Of a stretch of 64,000 nt of DNA, positions 26,281 through 36,254 are shown piece by piece. Every line of letters begins with the position of its first letter. The first letter of the stretch is position 1. Location: NCBI GenBank assembly GCA_001657325.1, contig LWRO01000021.1, forward strand, positions 62,001-126,000, written 5' to 3'. Origin of the DNA: Geitlerinema sp. BBD 1991-9. GTDB lineage: Bacteria; Cyanobacteriota; Cyanobacteriia; Cyanobacteriales; Geitlerinemataceae. The position numbers and the translations under genes were made by a program. The notes beneath the pieces are model-generated. The model was not told where the DNA came from. It ran no database searches and saw only the letters and a program-made list of their open reading frames with translations.

Positions 26281-27105
26281 CTAACCCAGCGCCTGAATTG
26301 GACCGCTGACACTGCCTGTACGAAACTGGCGGATCGACGGATTGTCAGTCGTCGCCAGGTCGTTCACGTCGCCTTCCCACTGTACTTTACCGCGATGGAG
26401 AAATAGCAGTCGATCGGTCGTTCGCCGGATCGTACTTTCCTGGTGTGTCACCATCACGTAAGTTCCACAGGGTACGTGAGCGTTGCCCTTGTGTAAATCT
26501 CGAATGAGATCCTCGATCACGGTCGAAGCAATGGGATCGAGTCCCGCTGTGGGTTCGTCGTAGAGCAGAACTTCGGGAATGTGGGTCGGATCGTCGGGAT
26601 TGGCGATAATGGCGCGAGCGAAACTCACCCGCTTTCGCATTCCCCCAGATAGCTGTGCCGGATATAAATCCGCTGTACCGGGAAGTCCCACCCGCTCTAA
26701 GCTCTCTTCCACTAATTCGCGAATCCGCCATCGAGGAAGTTTGGAGTGTTCGTACAGCGAAAAGCCAACGTTCTCGTCGACGTTGAGCGAGTCGAACAGG
26801 GCTGCTTGTTGAAACACCATTCCAATGCCGATCGAATTGTTACCATCCTCGATCGATCCTTTCCGCAATTGACCCTTGAGATAGATTTCCCCTTCGTCAG
26901 GTGGAATTAACCCCGCAACGAGTCGCAAGATCGTGGATTTTCCCGTTCCGGACGGCCCGATAATTCCCAGGGCTTCGCCGCGATAAACTGTTAAATCCAC
27001 GCGATCGAGAATCACCTTATCGCCAAAGGTCTTCGACACACCTTTGAGTTCGACCAGTGGCTCGTGGGGACACTTTGGATTAGACCCGTTCGATTCAGAT
27101 ATCAT
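26281..27105 (-). CDS. ABC transporter ATPase, MlaF/lipid-transport type
   Basis: A 274-residue single ABC ATPase. Walker A is GPSGTGKS (residues 50-57), the signature is LSGGMRKRVSFARAI and Walker B is VLLYDEPTAGLDP. The pattern GMRKRV is typical of MlaF/TGD3-like ATPases that drive MCE-dependent lipid transport. It is followed directly by the MCE protein gene, so they form a transport operon whose permease must be elsewhere. In plants and cyanobacteria the related system is thought to move lipids toward the thylakoid or inner membrane. The start ATG 27105 is unambiguous. Confidence 0.9.
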   Translation of the reverse strand: MISESNGSNPKCPHEPLVELKGVSKTFGDKVILDRVDLTVYRGEALGIIGPSGTGKSTILRLVAGLIPPDEGEIYLKGQLRKGSIEDGNNSIGIGMVFQQAALFDSLNVDENVGFSLYEHSKLPRWRIRELVEESLERVGLPGTADLYPAQLSGGMRKRVSFARAIIANPDDPTHIPEVLLYDEPTAGLDPIASTVIEDLIRDLHKGNAHVPCGTYVMVTHQESTIRRTTDRLLFLHRGKVQWEGDVNDLATTDNPSIRQFRTGSVSGPIQALG

Positions 27106-27258
27106 CGACCCCGTTAACCAGCACGACTGCTTTATTATGTTGCCATGAAGACCCTTTTCGTGGTTCCCTCGGCAGCATTCGACGGCAGCATTCGACGATC
27201 GATCGTCGGGTTTTCCCGCCGGGAAGGGGGAATAGAAAATAGAGAACGGGAAATCGGA

Positions 27259-27360
27259 GGGTGCATCTTTACTTTTGCGATCGCAACCCCACCCCTCCTC
27301 CCCTGGCTAAGGGGAGGTGCCGAAGGTGGAGGGGTCATTCTACGAAATTGAGATGCACCC
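27259..27360. mobile_element. Family 1 MITE-like element, copy 2 (complete, 8-bp duplication)
   Basis: A 102-bp element with perfect 10-bp inverted ends GGGTGCATCT and AGATGCACCC. It is flanked by the perfect 8-bp direct repeat AAATCGGA at 27251-27258 and 27361-27368. GC-rich internal hairpin, no coding capacity. It ends about 95 bp before the yvcK-like start codon, so it lies in that gene's upstream region. Confidence 0.9.
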
Positions 27361-27454
27361 AAATCGGAAACCTCCGGAATCCCCACGCTCTCGATGACAG
27401 CGAACGTTTGAAAAAGTCCAAAATACAACGGTACAAAATCCATCCCATTCCGGA

Positions 27455-28813
27455 ATGAAACAAGTCCTCCGCGATCTCAAACGAGAATCCCGCACCCGCA
27501 CCCCCTACCGCGCCAAGCAATGGTTTAAATGGCTTTCCCCTGGTCTGTCGTTCAAGCGCTGGATGCTACTGAGCGCGACGGGCGTGCTGTTCGTACTGTT
27601 GGGCATTGCTATTTGGACGAAACTTACCCCCGTGTTCTACTTGCTGAGATTTACGGAAGGGTTGCTCAACACGGTTACGACACTGATTCCCAACGTCGTC
27701 AGCGGGCCGCTCGTCGTTCTCGTGGGACTGCTGTTCGTTTTTTGGGGACAAACCCGCACGATGGGGTCGATCCGGGACGCACTGCAACCGGAAGGCGAGG
27801 GGGAACTCGTGGATGCGCTCATCCAACGCCGCCGCCTCCATCGCGGACCGAAAATCGTTGCTGTTGGAGGTGGAACGGGTCTTTCGACACTTCTGAGGGG
27901 ACTCAAAGCCTATAGTACGAACATTACGGCTGTGGTGACGGTGGCCGATGATGGGGGATCGTCGGGGCGACTCCGACGGGACTTTGGCGTGCTTCCTCCC
28001 GGCGATATTCGCAATTGCCTAGCGGCTCTCGCCGACGAGGAAACCCTCCTGACCGAGCTGTTTCAATATCGCTTCCAGGGTGGAACGGGATTGAGCGGTC
28101 ACAGTTTCGGCAATCTTTTTCTCACGGCGATGGCGGAAATTACGGGGGATCTCGAACAGGCGATCGCGGCGAGTTCTCGCGTCCTGGCCGTGCGCGGTCA
28201 AGTGCTTCCCGCAACACTCGCCAACGTGACGCTCTGGGCAAAACTCGACGACGGACGATGCATCGAAGGGGAATCGAGCATTACGGAGGCTCGCGGCAAA
28301 ATTGTCGAGATCGGCTGTACGCCGGAAATGCCCCCCGCACTCCCGCGCGTGTTAGAGTCCATCCAACAGGCGGATGTCATTGTTATCGGGCCGGGAAGTC
28401 TGTACACCAGTATTATTCCCAATCTCCTCGTTCCCGAAATTGCCGACTCGATCGCCAAACGAAACGTTCCGTGTGTTTACGTTTGCAATATGATGACGGA
28501 ACCGGGGGAAACCGATGGCTATACGGTGTCCGATCACGTTCGGGCGATCGATCGAGCTTGTGGCGATCGCCCGCTTTTCGACACGGTTCTCGTGCAAAGT
28601 AAGCAACCATCTGCTCGGGCGTTAATTCGTTACGCACAGAAAAAGTCTCATCCGGTCGCTCTCGATCGAGATGTCGTCGAACGTCTCGGCCGTCGCGTTC
28701 TCCTAGCAGACGTGATGTCTGAAGATTCCGTCAACGGTTCGGTACGTCACAACTCCTCCCGCTTAGCGCGAGTCTTAATCCGTTGGTTTGCCAGCGCGAA
28801 GAAAAGAGGATGA
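27455..28813 (+). CDS. Gluconeogenesis factor YvcK/CofD-like protein with membrane anchor
   Basis: A 452-residue protein of the UPF0052/CofD-like family. The catalytic-type domain starts near residue 132 with [19 protein letters not shown] (Gly-rich loop 138-144), followed by [30 protein letters not shown] and the [18 protein letters not shown] block. YvcK proteins bind UDP-sugars and affect carbon flow and cell-wall synthesis. Here two hydrophobic helices (about 36-57 and 84-98) precede that domain; I infer membrane attachment. The ATG at 27455 is the first good start. Confidence 0.88.
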   Translation: MKQVLRDLKRESRTRTPYRAKQWFKWLSPGLSFKRWMLLSATGVLFVLLGIAIWTKLTPVFYLLRFTEGLLNTVTTLIPNVVSGPLVVLVGLLFVFWGQTRTMGSIRDALQPEGEGELVDALIQRRRLHRGPKIVAVGGGTGLSTLLRGLKAYSTNITAVVTVADDGGSSGRLRRDFGVLPPGDIRNCLAALADEETLLTELFQYRFQGGTGLSGHSFGNLFLTAMAEITGDLEQAIAASSRVLAVRGQVLPATLANVTLWAKLDDGRCIEGESSITEARGKIVEIGCTPEMPPALPRVLESIQQADVIVIGPGSLYTSIIPNLLVPEIADSIAKRNVPCVYVCNMMTEPGETDGYTVSDHVRAIDRACGDRPLFDTVLVQSKQPSARALIRYAQKKSHPVALDRDVVERLGRRVLLADVMSEDSVNGSVRHNSSRLARVLIRWFASAKKRG

Positions 28814-28921
28814 TGAGAGGGAGACCTGAGAATTAGAATTGCTGTGCGATACTAAAAAAACTTAATTTATGACTTCATTACCGACTCGCGCCATCATCTT
28901 CTCAGTTCACTGAAATGCCCC

Positions 28922-30907
28922 ATGACCGACACCGTTCTTGACGTTCGCAACCTTCACGTTCAATTTCAGACCGACGATCGACTCGTGCGCGCCGTTGATG
29001 GAATCGATTTTCAAGTCAAATCCGGTCAAACTCTCGGAATTGTGGGTGAGTCGGGGTCGGGAAAATCGGTTACCTCCCTGGCTGTCATGGGGCTAGTCCC
29101 CACGCCGCCGGGACGCATCACGAGTGGCGAACTCTTGTTTTGCGATCCGAAGGCGGCCGATCGATCGCCCGTCGATCTGGCAAAATTGTCGGCTAAGCAA
29201 CTGCAACGCTACCGAGGTGGACGCATCGCAACTATCTTTCAAGAACCGATGAGCGCGCTCAATCCGGTCTATACGATCGGATTTCAACTCATCGAAACGA
29301 TTCGCCTCCATCAAAACGTCTCTCTAGACCAAGCGAAACGACAGGCCATCGCCCGCTTACAAGAAGTCAAACTACTTCCCCTCGACGACGAACTGCGCGA
29401 TCGAGTTCTCGAAGAACAACACCAGCACACTGACAAACCGGGAAAACGGGAAGTTCTCAAGCAGATCGAACGTCGCAAACAAGAACTCCTCGATCGATAT
29501 CCCCATCAACTCTCGGGCGGACAATTGCAGCGGGTGACGATTGCCATGGCCGTTTCCTGCGACCCCGCACTCCTCATTGCAGACGAACCTACGACCGCCC
29601 TCGATGTAACCGTTCAGGCCACCATCCTCAACCTGCTGCGGGAATTGCGCCAACGACATCAAATGTCGATGATTTTCATTACGCACGACCTCGGTGTCAT
29701 TGCTGAAATCGCCGATACGGTGGCGGTAATGTATCGGGGAAAAATTGTTGAAACGGGGTCGGTACGCGATATTTTTACGAATCCCCAACATCCTTATACG
29801 AAAGGGTTACTCGCCTGTCGCCCGCAACCTGACAAGCGTTTGCGCTACCTTCCCACCGTAGCGGATTTTATGGAAACCGTAACGGCGGAAGACGAACTGA
29901 AAAACGCGGAGGAAACCAACGGAACAACGCCGACATTGAGTATCGACGAGTCCGCCGACATTCAAGAAGCGAAGCGCGTCACGACGGACAGCGAAACCGA
30001 GGTTCCAACCGATCGCACGCCTAGAGTTTCCGAAGCCTCTATTTCTCCGAGCGTTATCTCGGATCTCGAAATGGCGCAACGCCTCGCACGTCTCCAGCGT
30101 CAAACGCCTTTACTCGACGTGCGAGATTTGCAAGTCGGCTATCCGGTGCGAGGGATGTTCGGCCGGGCGCAACGGTACGCGATGGCTGTCAATGGCGTAT
30201 CGTTTCAAGTTTACCCGGGTGAGACGTTGGGCTTGGTGGGGGAGTCAGGATGTGGAAAAACAACGCTCGCTCGCACGTTGCTGCGTCTCATCGAACCGAT
30301 GAGCGGGCAAATTATTTTTGAAGGCCGAGACGTGTCGCGGTTGAATCAAAAGCAACTTCGATTTTTACGCCGCGATATGCAGGTGATTTTTCAAGATCCG
30401 TTTAGTTCGCTCAACCCGCGAATGAGTGTGGGAGCGGCGATCGTGGAACCGATGAAAATTCACGGTTTCGGACGCAGCGAAATGCAGCAACAGGAACGAA
30501 CGGTCTGGTTGTTGGAACGGGTGGGATTGAGTCCCGATTGTACGAATCGATATCCTCACGAGTTTTCGGGAGGACAGCGACAGCGCATTTGTATCGCACG
30601 AGCTTTAGCACTCAATCCCCAGTTCGTTATCTGTGACGAGTCAGTGTCTGCCCTCGATGTTTCGGTTCAAGCGCAAGTTTTGAATTTATTGAAAGAATTA
30701 CAAGACGAGTTTGGCTTGACTTATATTTTTATTTCTCACGATTTGAGTGTGGTGAAATTTATGAGCGATCGAATTATGGTGATGAATCGCGGCAAAATTG
30801 AGGAAATTGGTGCCGCCGATCGCGTTTATCGAGAACCAAAAGAGAAATACACGCAACAACTCATCGCTTCAATTCCCAAAGGGTATCCAGTTGAGGTGCT
30901 GCCTTAG
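28922..30907 (+). CDS. Fused dipeptide/oligopeptide ABC transporter ATPase (two NBDs)
   Basis: A 661-residue protein fusing DppD-like and DppF-like ATPases. NBD1 (about 1-290) has GESGSGKSV, LSGGQLQRV and LIADEPTTALDVT, with an oligopeptide-type C-terminal extension (HPYTKGLLACRP). A charged linker of about 100 residues follows. NBD2 (about 395-661) has GESGCGKTTL, FSGGQRQRICIARAL and FVICDESVSALDVS. In NBD2 the Walker B Glu follows CD as expected. No permease or binding-protein gene is adjacent, so the transport partners are elsewhere. It probably imports peptides or glutathione. Confidence 0.92.
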   Translation: MTDTVLDVRNLHVQFQTDDRLVRAVDGIDFQVKSGQTLGIVGESGSGKSVTSLAVMGLVPTPPGRITSGELLFCDPKAADRSPVDLAKLSAKQLQRYRGGRIATIFQEPMSALNPVYTIGFQLIETIRLHQNVSLDQAKRQAIARLQEVKLLPLDDELRDRVLEEQHQHTDKPGKREVLKQIERRKQELLDRYPHQLSGGQLQRVTIAMAVSCDPALLIADEPTTALDVTVQATILNLLRELRQRHQMSMIFITHDLGVIAEIADTVAVMYRGKIVETGSVRDIFTNPQHPYTKGLLACRPQPDKRLRYLPTVADFMETVTAEDELKNAEETNGTTPTLSIDESADIQEAKRVTTDSETEVPTDRTPRVSEASISPSVISDLEMAQRLARLQRQTPLLDVRDLQVGYPVRGMFGRAQRYAMAVNGVSFQVYPGETLGLVGESGCGKTTLARTLLRLIEPMSGQIIFEGRDVSRLNQKQLRFLRRDMQVIFQDPFSSLNPRMSVGAAIVEPMKIHGFGRSEMQQQERTVWLLERVGLSPDCTNRYPHEFSGGQRQRICIARALALNPQFVICDESVSALDVSVQAQVLNLLKELQDEFGLTYIFISHDLSVVKFMSDRIMVMNRGKIEEIGAADRVYREPKEKYTQQLIASIPKGYPVEVLP

Positions 30908-31045
30908 AGGTTAAAAACTGACCGCAAGATCTTGATAGTCCCACAAGAATTCGACAGCTAAGTCTAAACCGTCTCCCTAAACTGAGGTCATTGCTTCGGA
31001 GAACGCATCGTGACGCGGTAAACCACATTCAACGGAGATAATGAC

Positions 31046-31888
31046 ATGATTAACACGAACGAGAACGCATCAAACCTAACGTTAGTACTGGGTGGCACCG
31101 GCAAAACTGGACGCCGGGTAGTAGAGCGGCTTGAAGCACGTGGCGTGCTAGTACGGGTCGGGTCTCGATCTGCTGAGGTACCCTTTGAATGGCAAGATCC
31201 CGCAACGTGGACTCCTGTGCTACAGGATGTAGCGTCGGTCTACATTACGTATTACCCAGATCTGGCTGTTCCCGGAGCGACGGATACCATCCGCTCGTTT
31301 GTCGAACAAGCGGTTCAAAGCGGGGTTCGTCATCTCGTTCTGTTATCCGGCCGCGGCGAAGAAGAAGCGCAACGATGCGAGTGCATCGTTCGGGAGGCGG
31401 GAGTTGACTGGACGATCTTACGGGCAAGCTGGTTTAGTCAGAATTTCAGCGAGGCTTTTCTCAGAGATTTGGTACTCGGTGGAGTGGTTGCCCTGCCAGC
31501 TGGCGAGGTACAGGAACCTTTCATCAGCGCCGATGACATTGCTGACGTTGCCGTTACAGTTCTGACTGAGCCAGGACATGAGGGAGAACTCTACGAACTA
31601 ACGGGTCCGCGCCTAATGAGCTTTGCAGAAGCCGTCGGAGAAATCGCGAAAGCAACGGGGCGAGATGTATCCTATGTGCCGATCTCATTAGAGGCATTCG
31701 TCTCTGCCTTAATCGAGCAGGGTGTACCAACCGACTTTGTGTCGTTGCTGAGCTATCTCTTTGACAAAGTTCTGGACGGTCACAATGCCTATCTCACCGA
31801 TGGTGTCCAACGTGTTCTAGGTCGAGCACCGCGAGATTTTACGGTGTACGCACAAGCGACAGCCACCAGTGGAGCTTGGAAGGAGTAA
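31046..31888 (+). CDS. NmrA-like atypical SDR, NAD(P)-binding oxidoreductase
   Basis: A 280-residue Rossmann protein with the atypical SDR motif LVLGGTGKTGRRVVERLEARG near the N-terminus, then VYITYYPDLAVPGATD and RHLVLLSGRGEEEAQ. It resembles NmrA/quinone-oxidoreductase-like proteins such as YtfG. Substrate unknown. The ATG at 31046 lies about 12 bases after GGAG. The coding region contains no CGATCG hexamer, unlike almost every neighbour, which points to recent acquisition. A perfect-looking terminator-type hairpin follows at 31899. Confidence 0.85.
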   Translation: MINTNENASNLTLVLGGTGKTGRRVVERLEARGVLVRVGSRSAEVPFEWQDPATWTPVLQDVASVYITYYPDLAVPGATDTIRSFVEQAVQSGVRHLVLLSGRGEEEAQRCECIVREAGVDWTILRASWFSQNFSEAFLRDLVLGGVVALPAGEVQEPFISADDIADVAVTVLTEPGHEGELYELTGPRLMSFAEAVGEIAKATGRDVSYVPISLEAFVSALIEQGVPTDFVSLLSYLFDKVLDGHNAYLTDGVQRVLGRAPRDFTVYAQATATSGAWKE

Positions 31889-31898
31889 GAAGTAACTC

Positions 31899-31937
31899 GT
31901 GCAGTGTCAACTCTAATTCTCAGGGTTGACGCTGCAC
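31899..31937 (+). terminator. Hairpin after the NmrA-like gene
   Basis: GTGCAGTGTCAACTC pairs with the complementary GGGTTGACGCTGCAC after a short AT-rich loop, one mismatch in the stem. It lies 10 bp past the stop and probably ends the transcript, though a T-run is weak. Confidence 0.55.
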
Positions 31938-31965
31938 GCGCAGCAGTTCAGTTAAGATAAATTCC

Positions 31966-32403
31966 CTAGTGTCTGGAGTGACAGTGTTCGGAGAGCTGTA
32001 ATACTTCCTCGAGTAATGCGTCTCGTCGTTCGTGGATTCGGCTTCTCAACTGTTCTGGCAATTGCTCCCGCTGTTGGTTCAAAAATTCGTTGATGGCGTT
32101 TGGACGACTTTGGGCTGCGTTGAGGATGGCGACGAGCTGGGGTGGCGTTTGTGGGTTACGAAGGACTTCTGCCAGTTGCGCCTCGTCCTGAAGTAATGCG
32201 TTCAATTGAGCTTCGAGTTGGCGCTGCTGTCGATCGACTTGTTGCCAGAAGGTATCACTAGCTAATCTTTCTTCCAGTTCCACTTCTGCCTCGCGAGCTT
32301 GTTCGCGAACGTTTTCTATTCGATCGGGGATTTCCTCACAGAAGCTGTTTGAGCTTAATTGGGCAGTTGTTAGTACCAGTACGAGTCCTAAGCTCAGCAC
32401 CAT
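31966..32403 (-). CDS. Predicted exported helical protein of unknown function
   Basis: A 145-residue protein with a short hydrophobic N-terminus (MVLSLGLVLVLTTAQLSSNS) that looks like a signal peptide. The rest is almost purely helical, rich in Glu, Gln and Arg, likely coiled coil (QREQLPEQLRSRIHERRDALLEE). I recognise no family. The ATG at 32403 is clear. The gap upstream to the next gene is about 240 bp and shows nothing more. Confidence 0.6.
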   Translation of the reverse strand: MVLSLGLVLVLTTAQLSSNSFCEEIPDRIENVREQAREAEVELEERLASDTFWQQVDRQQRQLEAQLNALLQDEAQLAEVLRNPQTPPQLVAILNAAQSRPNAINEFLNQQREQLPEQLRSRIHERRDALLEEVLQLSEHCHSRH

Positions 32404-32647
32404 TCCTAAATTCCTCTCGTCCCCGCAAGAAATTCTTCTATATTGTGCCGCATGGTTTCATCGAAGGGATACAGACAGTCAACAACAACGCTTCTACTCG
32501 ATCTCGATCCGTTTTTCACTTCATTTTTGAATCGGTGATTGATGGCTGGGTTTAAAGAATTCTGGCAAAATCAGTATGGTAGAAATACGACCTTGAATCG
32601 GGGGTTGAAAACTCAGAGATCGAGAATATCGTTGTCCTAAATCTGCC

Positions 32648-35428
32648 CTAAATAAAGTCGCTTTCCGAGATCGAACCCGGAACCACACCCACTAACACCG
32701 CAATCTCTTGTCCTGTAACCCGATCTCGAACGACCGTTCTCACGTCGGGATCGACGGCGAGGGTGAATTCTAAATCCTCAAACGTTAAGCCGTTGGTCAA
32801 ACTGATTTTATCTTGGAAAATTTGAAAATCCTGAATCGTATCCGTCGAACCGTCCCGGCCGAGAACAAACACGTCGTTTCCCAGTCCACCTGTTAACGTA
32901 TCGCGCCCCGATCCACCAAACAGCTCGTCATCACCGTTTTCTCCAAAAAGTAGATCGTCGTCCGAACCACCACGCAGTCGATCGAAGCCGTCACCGCCAA
33001 ACAATACGTCAATTCCTGCCTCTCCGTCGAGTTCGTCGTCGCCGTCTCCCCCGTTGAGATAATCGGTAGCATCTCCCCCGTTGAGGTAGTCGTTCCCGTC
33101 GTTTCCGTACAGTCGATCGACTTCCCCATCACCGAACAGTATGTCGTTCCCGTTGCGGCCGTAAATCGCATCTCGATCGAGACTTCCGGTGATAATATCG
33201 TCGTCCTCTGTAAACCCAATCACTGCTCCTTCGGGTAATGTGGTTTCAACGCCTAACGTCTCAATGGGGTTGATGGCTGACACCACGAGATCGTCAACTC
33301 CCAAACCGTCAAACGCTAAATCCTCACTCGTGACGGTATGCGAAATCGAGAATTCAGCTGTTTCGACATCTCGCGGTGTTGCGACGGTGACGAGTTGCGG
33401 AACGTTCCAGTTATTTGGTGTGAAAGTAAGCGTTGTCGGTTCGAGGTTGAGAGTATTCGCCGAAAGTTCGACGGTGACATCGAATATCGGTTGCAAATTG
33501 AAGACGATCTCGTAAGTATCGGACGTGAAACCCGACAGAACGCGAGTGCTTCCCCCGGATTCAACTAATTCGATAAGGTTGTCGTCCTGTATTTCCAGCG
33601 CACCGATATCGACAAATTCCCCAGCAAAACGCCTGAATCCGCGCTGATCGCCTGTGAGAGAAAGCGATGTTGCAGGATCGATCGCTAAAGCGTCACTTCC
33701 CGCATCGATAACGGGGCTATCGTCGAGGGGAAGATGCGTCAAAGTCGCACCGCCATTATCTTGAAGGGGATTCAAACGAGGATCGAGTGGAAAACTTTCC
33801 GATCCGGCTAGATCTCCAGCAGCGGTGAAATTCCCATTGCGATCGACCCCGATAAAGTTAAACCCTTGACTGACGATCGATCCCGGCGCACCTGCAACAT
33901 CGTCACCTCCGCTAGAGGTGGTGTTGTTGGCAACGATCGAGTTTTGCAAGATAACCGTCGTTCCGAACTGGGAGGAAATCCCTGCACCAGAATCTGTGGC
34001 TTCGTTGTCGACGATGGTGCTGTTGACAATTGTTGCAATTCCACTCGCTCCAACAGCGAGGATACCGCCACCTAGGGTGGGATTTCCCGGTAAACGGTTC
34101 CCCGAGATCGTACTGTTGACAATCGAAATTATGCTATCGAACGCCTCGATCCCGCCACCACCGACTTCTGCACCGAAGGCGACGTTATTTGACACGGTGC
34201 TGTTGCGAAGGGATAGCGACGTAGTTTCGACGCTAATTCCTCCTCCCGTCAATGCCGCTTCGTTGTTGTCGATGGTGCTGTTGGAAATCGACAGCAATCC
34301 GCCGATACTGCTAATTCCTCCCCCAATCTCTGCTGTATTACCACTATCGATCGAGCTGTTCGCGATTTCAACAGTTCCTTCATTGAAAACTGCACCTCCC
34401 GATCCACCAGAGTCCGTTTCGTTTCCCTGAAATTGGCTGTCCGCGACGATTAGCATTCCCCCGAAGCTATTGTGAATTGCACCGCCACTGGGGGCTTGGT
34501 TATCCGTAAATGTGGTGTTATTGAGTGTTGCTGTACCACGATTGAACAGTCCACCGCCTCCTTGTTCTGGAAAGCCTGAATCGCTTCTTCCTCCACGAAC
34601 CGTTAAATCAGACAGAGTCAAATCGGCGTTTTCTCGCACGTAAAAGACGCGAGACTTTTCTAAACTCGGGCTGTTGTATTCGACGATCGAATCGTTGCCG
34701 TTAATGGTTAAAGTCCCGCCGATCGATCGAGCTTCAACGGAAGGTAAAGCGTTACCCCCATCGAGAACTTCGTGAATCGTCGTGAGGGTGTAAGTTCCCG
34801 TTTCGAGTTCGATCACGTCGTCTTCTGGCGTGCTGTTCGCCGTTTCGATCGCGTCGATGAGTTCGACGGTGTCTCCAGCGGCGACGTTAAACGTTGCTAG
34901 AGTGCGGCGATAGCGGCGCTGCGTCGATCGATCGAACGCTACGGTAGAATCAACTGTTCCGATTTGAACTTCTAAATCCCAATCGCCCCCGAGTGCTGCA
35001 CTTCCCGTAATATCGTCAGAAGCAGCCATATCGGCATCGGTTAGCTGACTGAATCGATCGAGAAATCTTCGTCCGGCTTCTCCTTCACCAGCGTTACATC
35101 CATACAGCAAAATATCAGCATTTTCGCTGAGTGATTCGCCCCAATCGGTGAGAACATCGGCGAATTCGTCGATGTTCGCATTGTCGAGCGTCGCGTTGCC
35201 GAGTTGAAGGCTTCCAGAATCACCGTGTGTGACGAGGTGAATGGTTTCGATATCACGTCGATCGGCTAAAACTTCGGAAATTTGGGTAATTCCGTTTTCG
35301 TGGGTTTGGAGAAAAACAGTTTCGAGGCGGGGATCGAGTCCAGAAAGTAGCTGTTGGGAGTCCTCGATCGATCCGTCAATTACGACAAGAGTATTCTCGA
35401 GTGCTTCAGAAGTCGAAAAGTCAAACAT
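32648..35428 (-). CDS. Large DUF4347, beta-helix and RTX calcium-binding repeat protein
   Basis: A 926-residue adhesin- or surface-type protein. N-terminal DUF4347 domain (about 1-160: IETIHLVTHGDSGSLQLGN and DILLYGCNAGEGEAGRRFLD). The middle is a long right-handed beta-helix of repeated NSTI/NSTV units with SGGAI and GGGI turns (about 180-620), then a beta domain. The C-terminal part has RTX-type GGxGxDxLxGGxGxD nonapeptides (about 760-870) that bind calcium. It has no classical signal peptide; export by a type I system is usual for such proteins. I chose ATG 35428 because the longer frame starts inside a repeat element. Confidence 0.88.
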   Translation of the reverse strand: MFDFSTSEALENTLVVIDGSIEDSQQLLSGLDPRLETVFLQTHENGITQISEVLADRRDIETIHLVTHGDSGSLQLGNATLDNANIDEFADVLTDWGESLSENADILLYGCNAGEGEAGRRFLDRFSQLTDADMAASDDITGSAALGGDWDLEVQIGTVDSTVAFDRSTQRRYRRTLATFNVAAGDTVELIDAIETANSTPEDDVIELETGTYTLTTIHEVLDGGNALPSVEARSIGGTLTINGNDSIVEYNSPSLEKSRVFYVRENADLTLSDLTVRGGRSDSGFPEQGGGGLFNRGTATLNNTTFTDNQAPSGGAIHNSFGGMLIVADSQFQGNETDSGGSGGAVFNEGTVEIANSSIDSGNTAEIGGGISSIGGLLSISNSTIDNNEAALTGGGISVETTSLSLRNSTVSNNVAFGAEVGGGGIEAFDSIISIVNSTISGNRLPGNPTLGGGILAVGASGIATIVNSTIVDNEATDSGAGISSQFGTTVILQNSIVANNTTSSGGDDVAGAPGSIVSQGFNFIGVDRNGNFTAAGDLAGSESFPLDPRLNPLQDNGGATLTHLPLDDSPVIDAGSDALAIDPATSLSLTGDQRGFRRFAGEFVDIGALEIQDDNLIELVESGGSTRVLSGFTSDTYEIVFNLQPIFDVTVELSANTLNLEPTTLTFTPNNWNVPQLVTVATPRDVETAEFSISHTVTSEDLAFDGLGVDDLVVSAINPIETLGVETTLPEGAVIGFTEDDDIITGSLDRDAIYGRNGNDILFGDGEVDRLYGNDGNDYLNGGDATDYLNGGDGDDELDGEAGIDVLFGGDGFDRLRGGSDDDLLFGENGDDELFGGSGRDTLTGGLGNDVFVLGRDGSTDTIQDFQIFQDKISLTNGLTFEDLEFTLAVDPDVRTVVRDRVTGQEIAVLVGVVPGSISESDFI

Positions 35429-35464
35429 AATATCGATGGGGATAACAGAAAGAATGCTGGCAAT

Positions 35465-35573
35465 CAATACCCCTCCGCCTTCGGCACCTCCCCTTAGCCA
35501 GGGGAGGATGGGAGGGGTGGCGAGCGCTCAGTCGAGGCGCGGAGGGGTCATTCTACGAAATTGAGATGCAATC
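35465..35573. repeat. Family 1 element, copy 3 (left end degraded)
   Basis: The right part, including the TTCTACGAAATTGAGATGCA end, matches the other copies and the GC-rich hairpin core (CCCCTCCGCCTTCGG) is present. The GGGTGCATCT left end is missing and no target duplication is visible. It lies directly upstream of the DUF4347 gene start. Confidence 0.7.
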
Positions 35574-35593
35574 GATCTCACGAACTGTCTTGA

Positions 35594-35938
35594 CTAACCA
35601 TCTGGAAATTGCCAGCAGGCAATAGATTCTACGTTTCGACTCCCACAACGACAGGATGTAACGCGAGAGGCAACCCATTCTTCACCGCATTCCTTGCAGT
35701 GGCAAAAAATGTTATTGCGATTGGCTGTTTCGATTTTTGCTTGCCAAATACGAATTTCGTTGGGATTGAATGGCACGGAATCTGACACGATCGATCGTCG
35801 GTGACTGTATTTCAATCCTAACGCAGTCGTTTTATTCTTTAAAAACAAATAGCCATTTAAGAAAATAAAAATATATTGTCTTGGCTGGTTGTTGCAAATT
35901 TCAAGAGTTCTGGTTCTAACGACGAATTTATATGACAA
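35594..35938 (-). CDS. Small zinc-ribbon-like protein of unknown function
   Basis: A frame of up to 114 residues; the start is uncertain (TTG at 35938 is the first candidate and no strong ribosome site is seen). The C-terminal 36 residues carry paired cysteines (CHCKECGEEW and SCRCGSRNVESIAC) in a zinc-ribbon spacing, ending CWQFPDG. I recall similar Cys-rich tails with a WQFPDG end in small cyanobacterial proteins, but assign no function. It has fewer CGATCG sites than its neighbours. Confidence 0.5.
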   Translation of the reverse strand: MSYKFVVRTRTLEICNNQPRQYIFIFLNGYLFLKNKTTALGLKYSHRRSIVSDSVPFNPNEIRIWQAKIETANRNNIFCHCKECGEEWVASRVTSCRCGSRNVESIACWQFPDG

Positions 35939-36254
35939 ACCTTAATTTAAGCGTGTTTTGTATGATTAAATAATCAATTAAATATAAGGTAAATTAGTTA
36001 TACAACTTTCGGTCGGTTGCTTTTTTGAGCAGCTTGTAAACTTTTTGCAACCTGCAAGTCAGTACTTTGACTTGGGTTCAAAATTCGCCGTTCTTAGACG
36101 GCCAAAAGATTTTATAGATTGAAGGAAAATATCAAAAAACAATTCTTTATGAATTTTCATTTCTCGATATTAAGTTTTAAAACTTCCTATTGGCCGCCTG
36201 CTGCTTTGTTATGCGATCCTGACTAAAAATCCCCCTCATTTGAGCTAACCCTGA
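35939..36254. other. AT-rich intergenic region before the ten-gene cluster
   Basis: About 316 bp with no credible gene. It is markedly A+T-rich compared with the surrounding genes. A small hairpin GCCGT (36087-36091) and ACGGC (36098-36102) is present. As the only gap upstream of the 36.26-51.08 kb cluster, it is the natural place for its promoter, but I can point to no certain -10/-35 pair. Confidence 0.5.

Noticed and set aside
32648-35428. A CRISPR-like reading of the repetitive DNA in the large DUF4347 gene
   Set aside because: Repeats are in-frame codons for beta-helix and RTX units, not spaced identical direct repeats.
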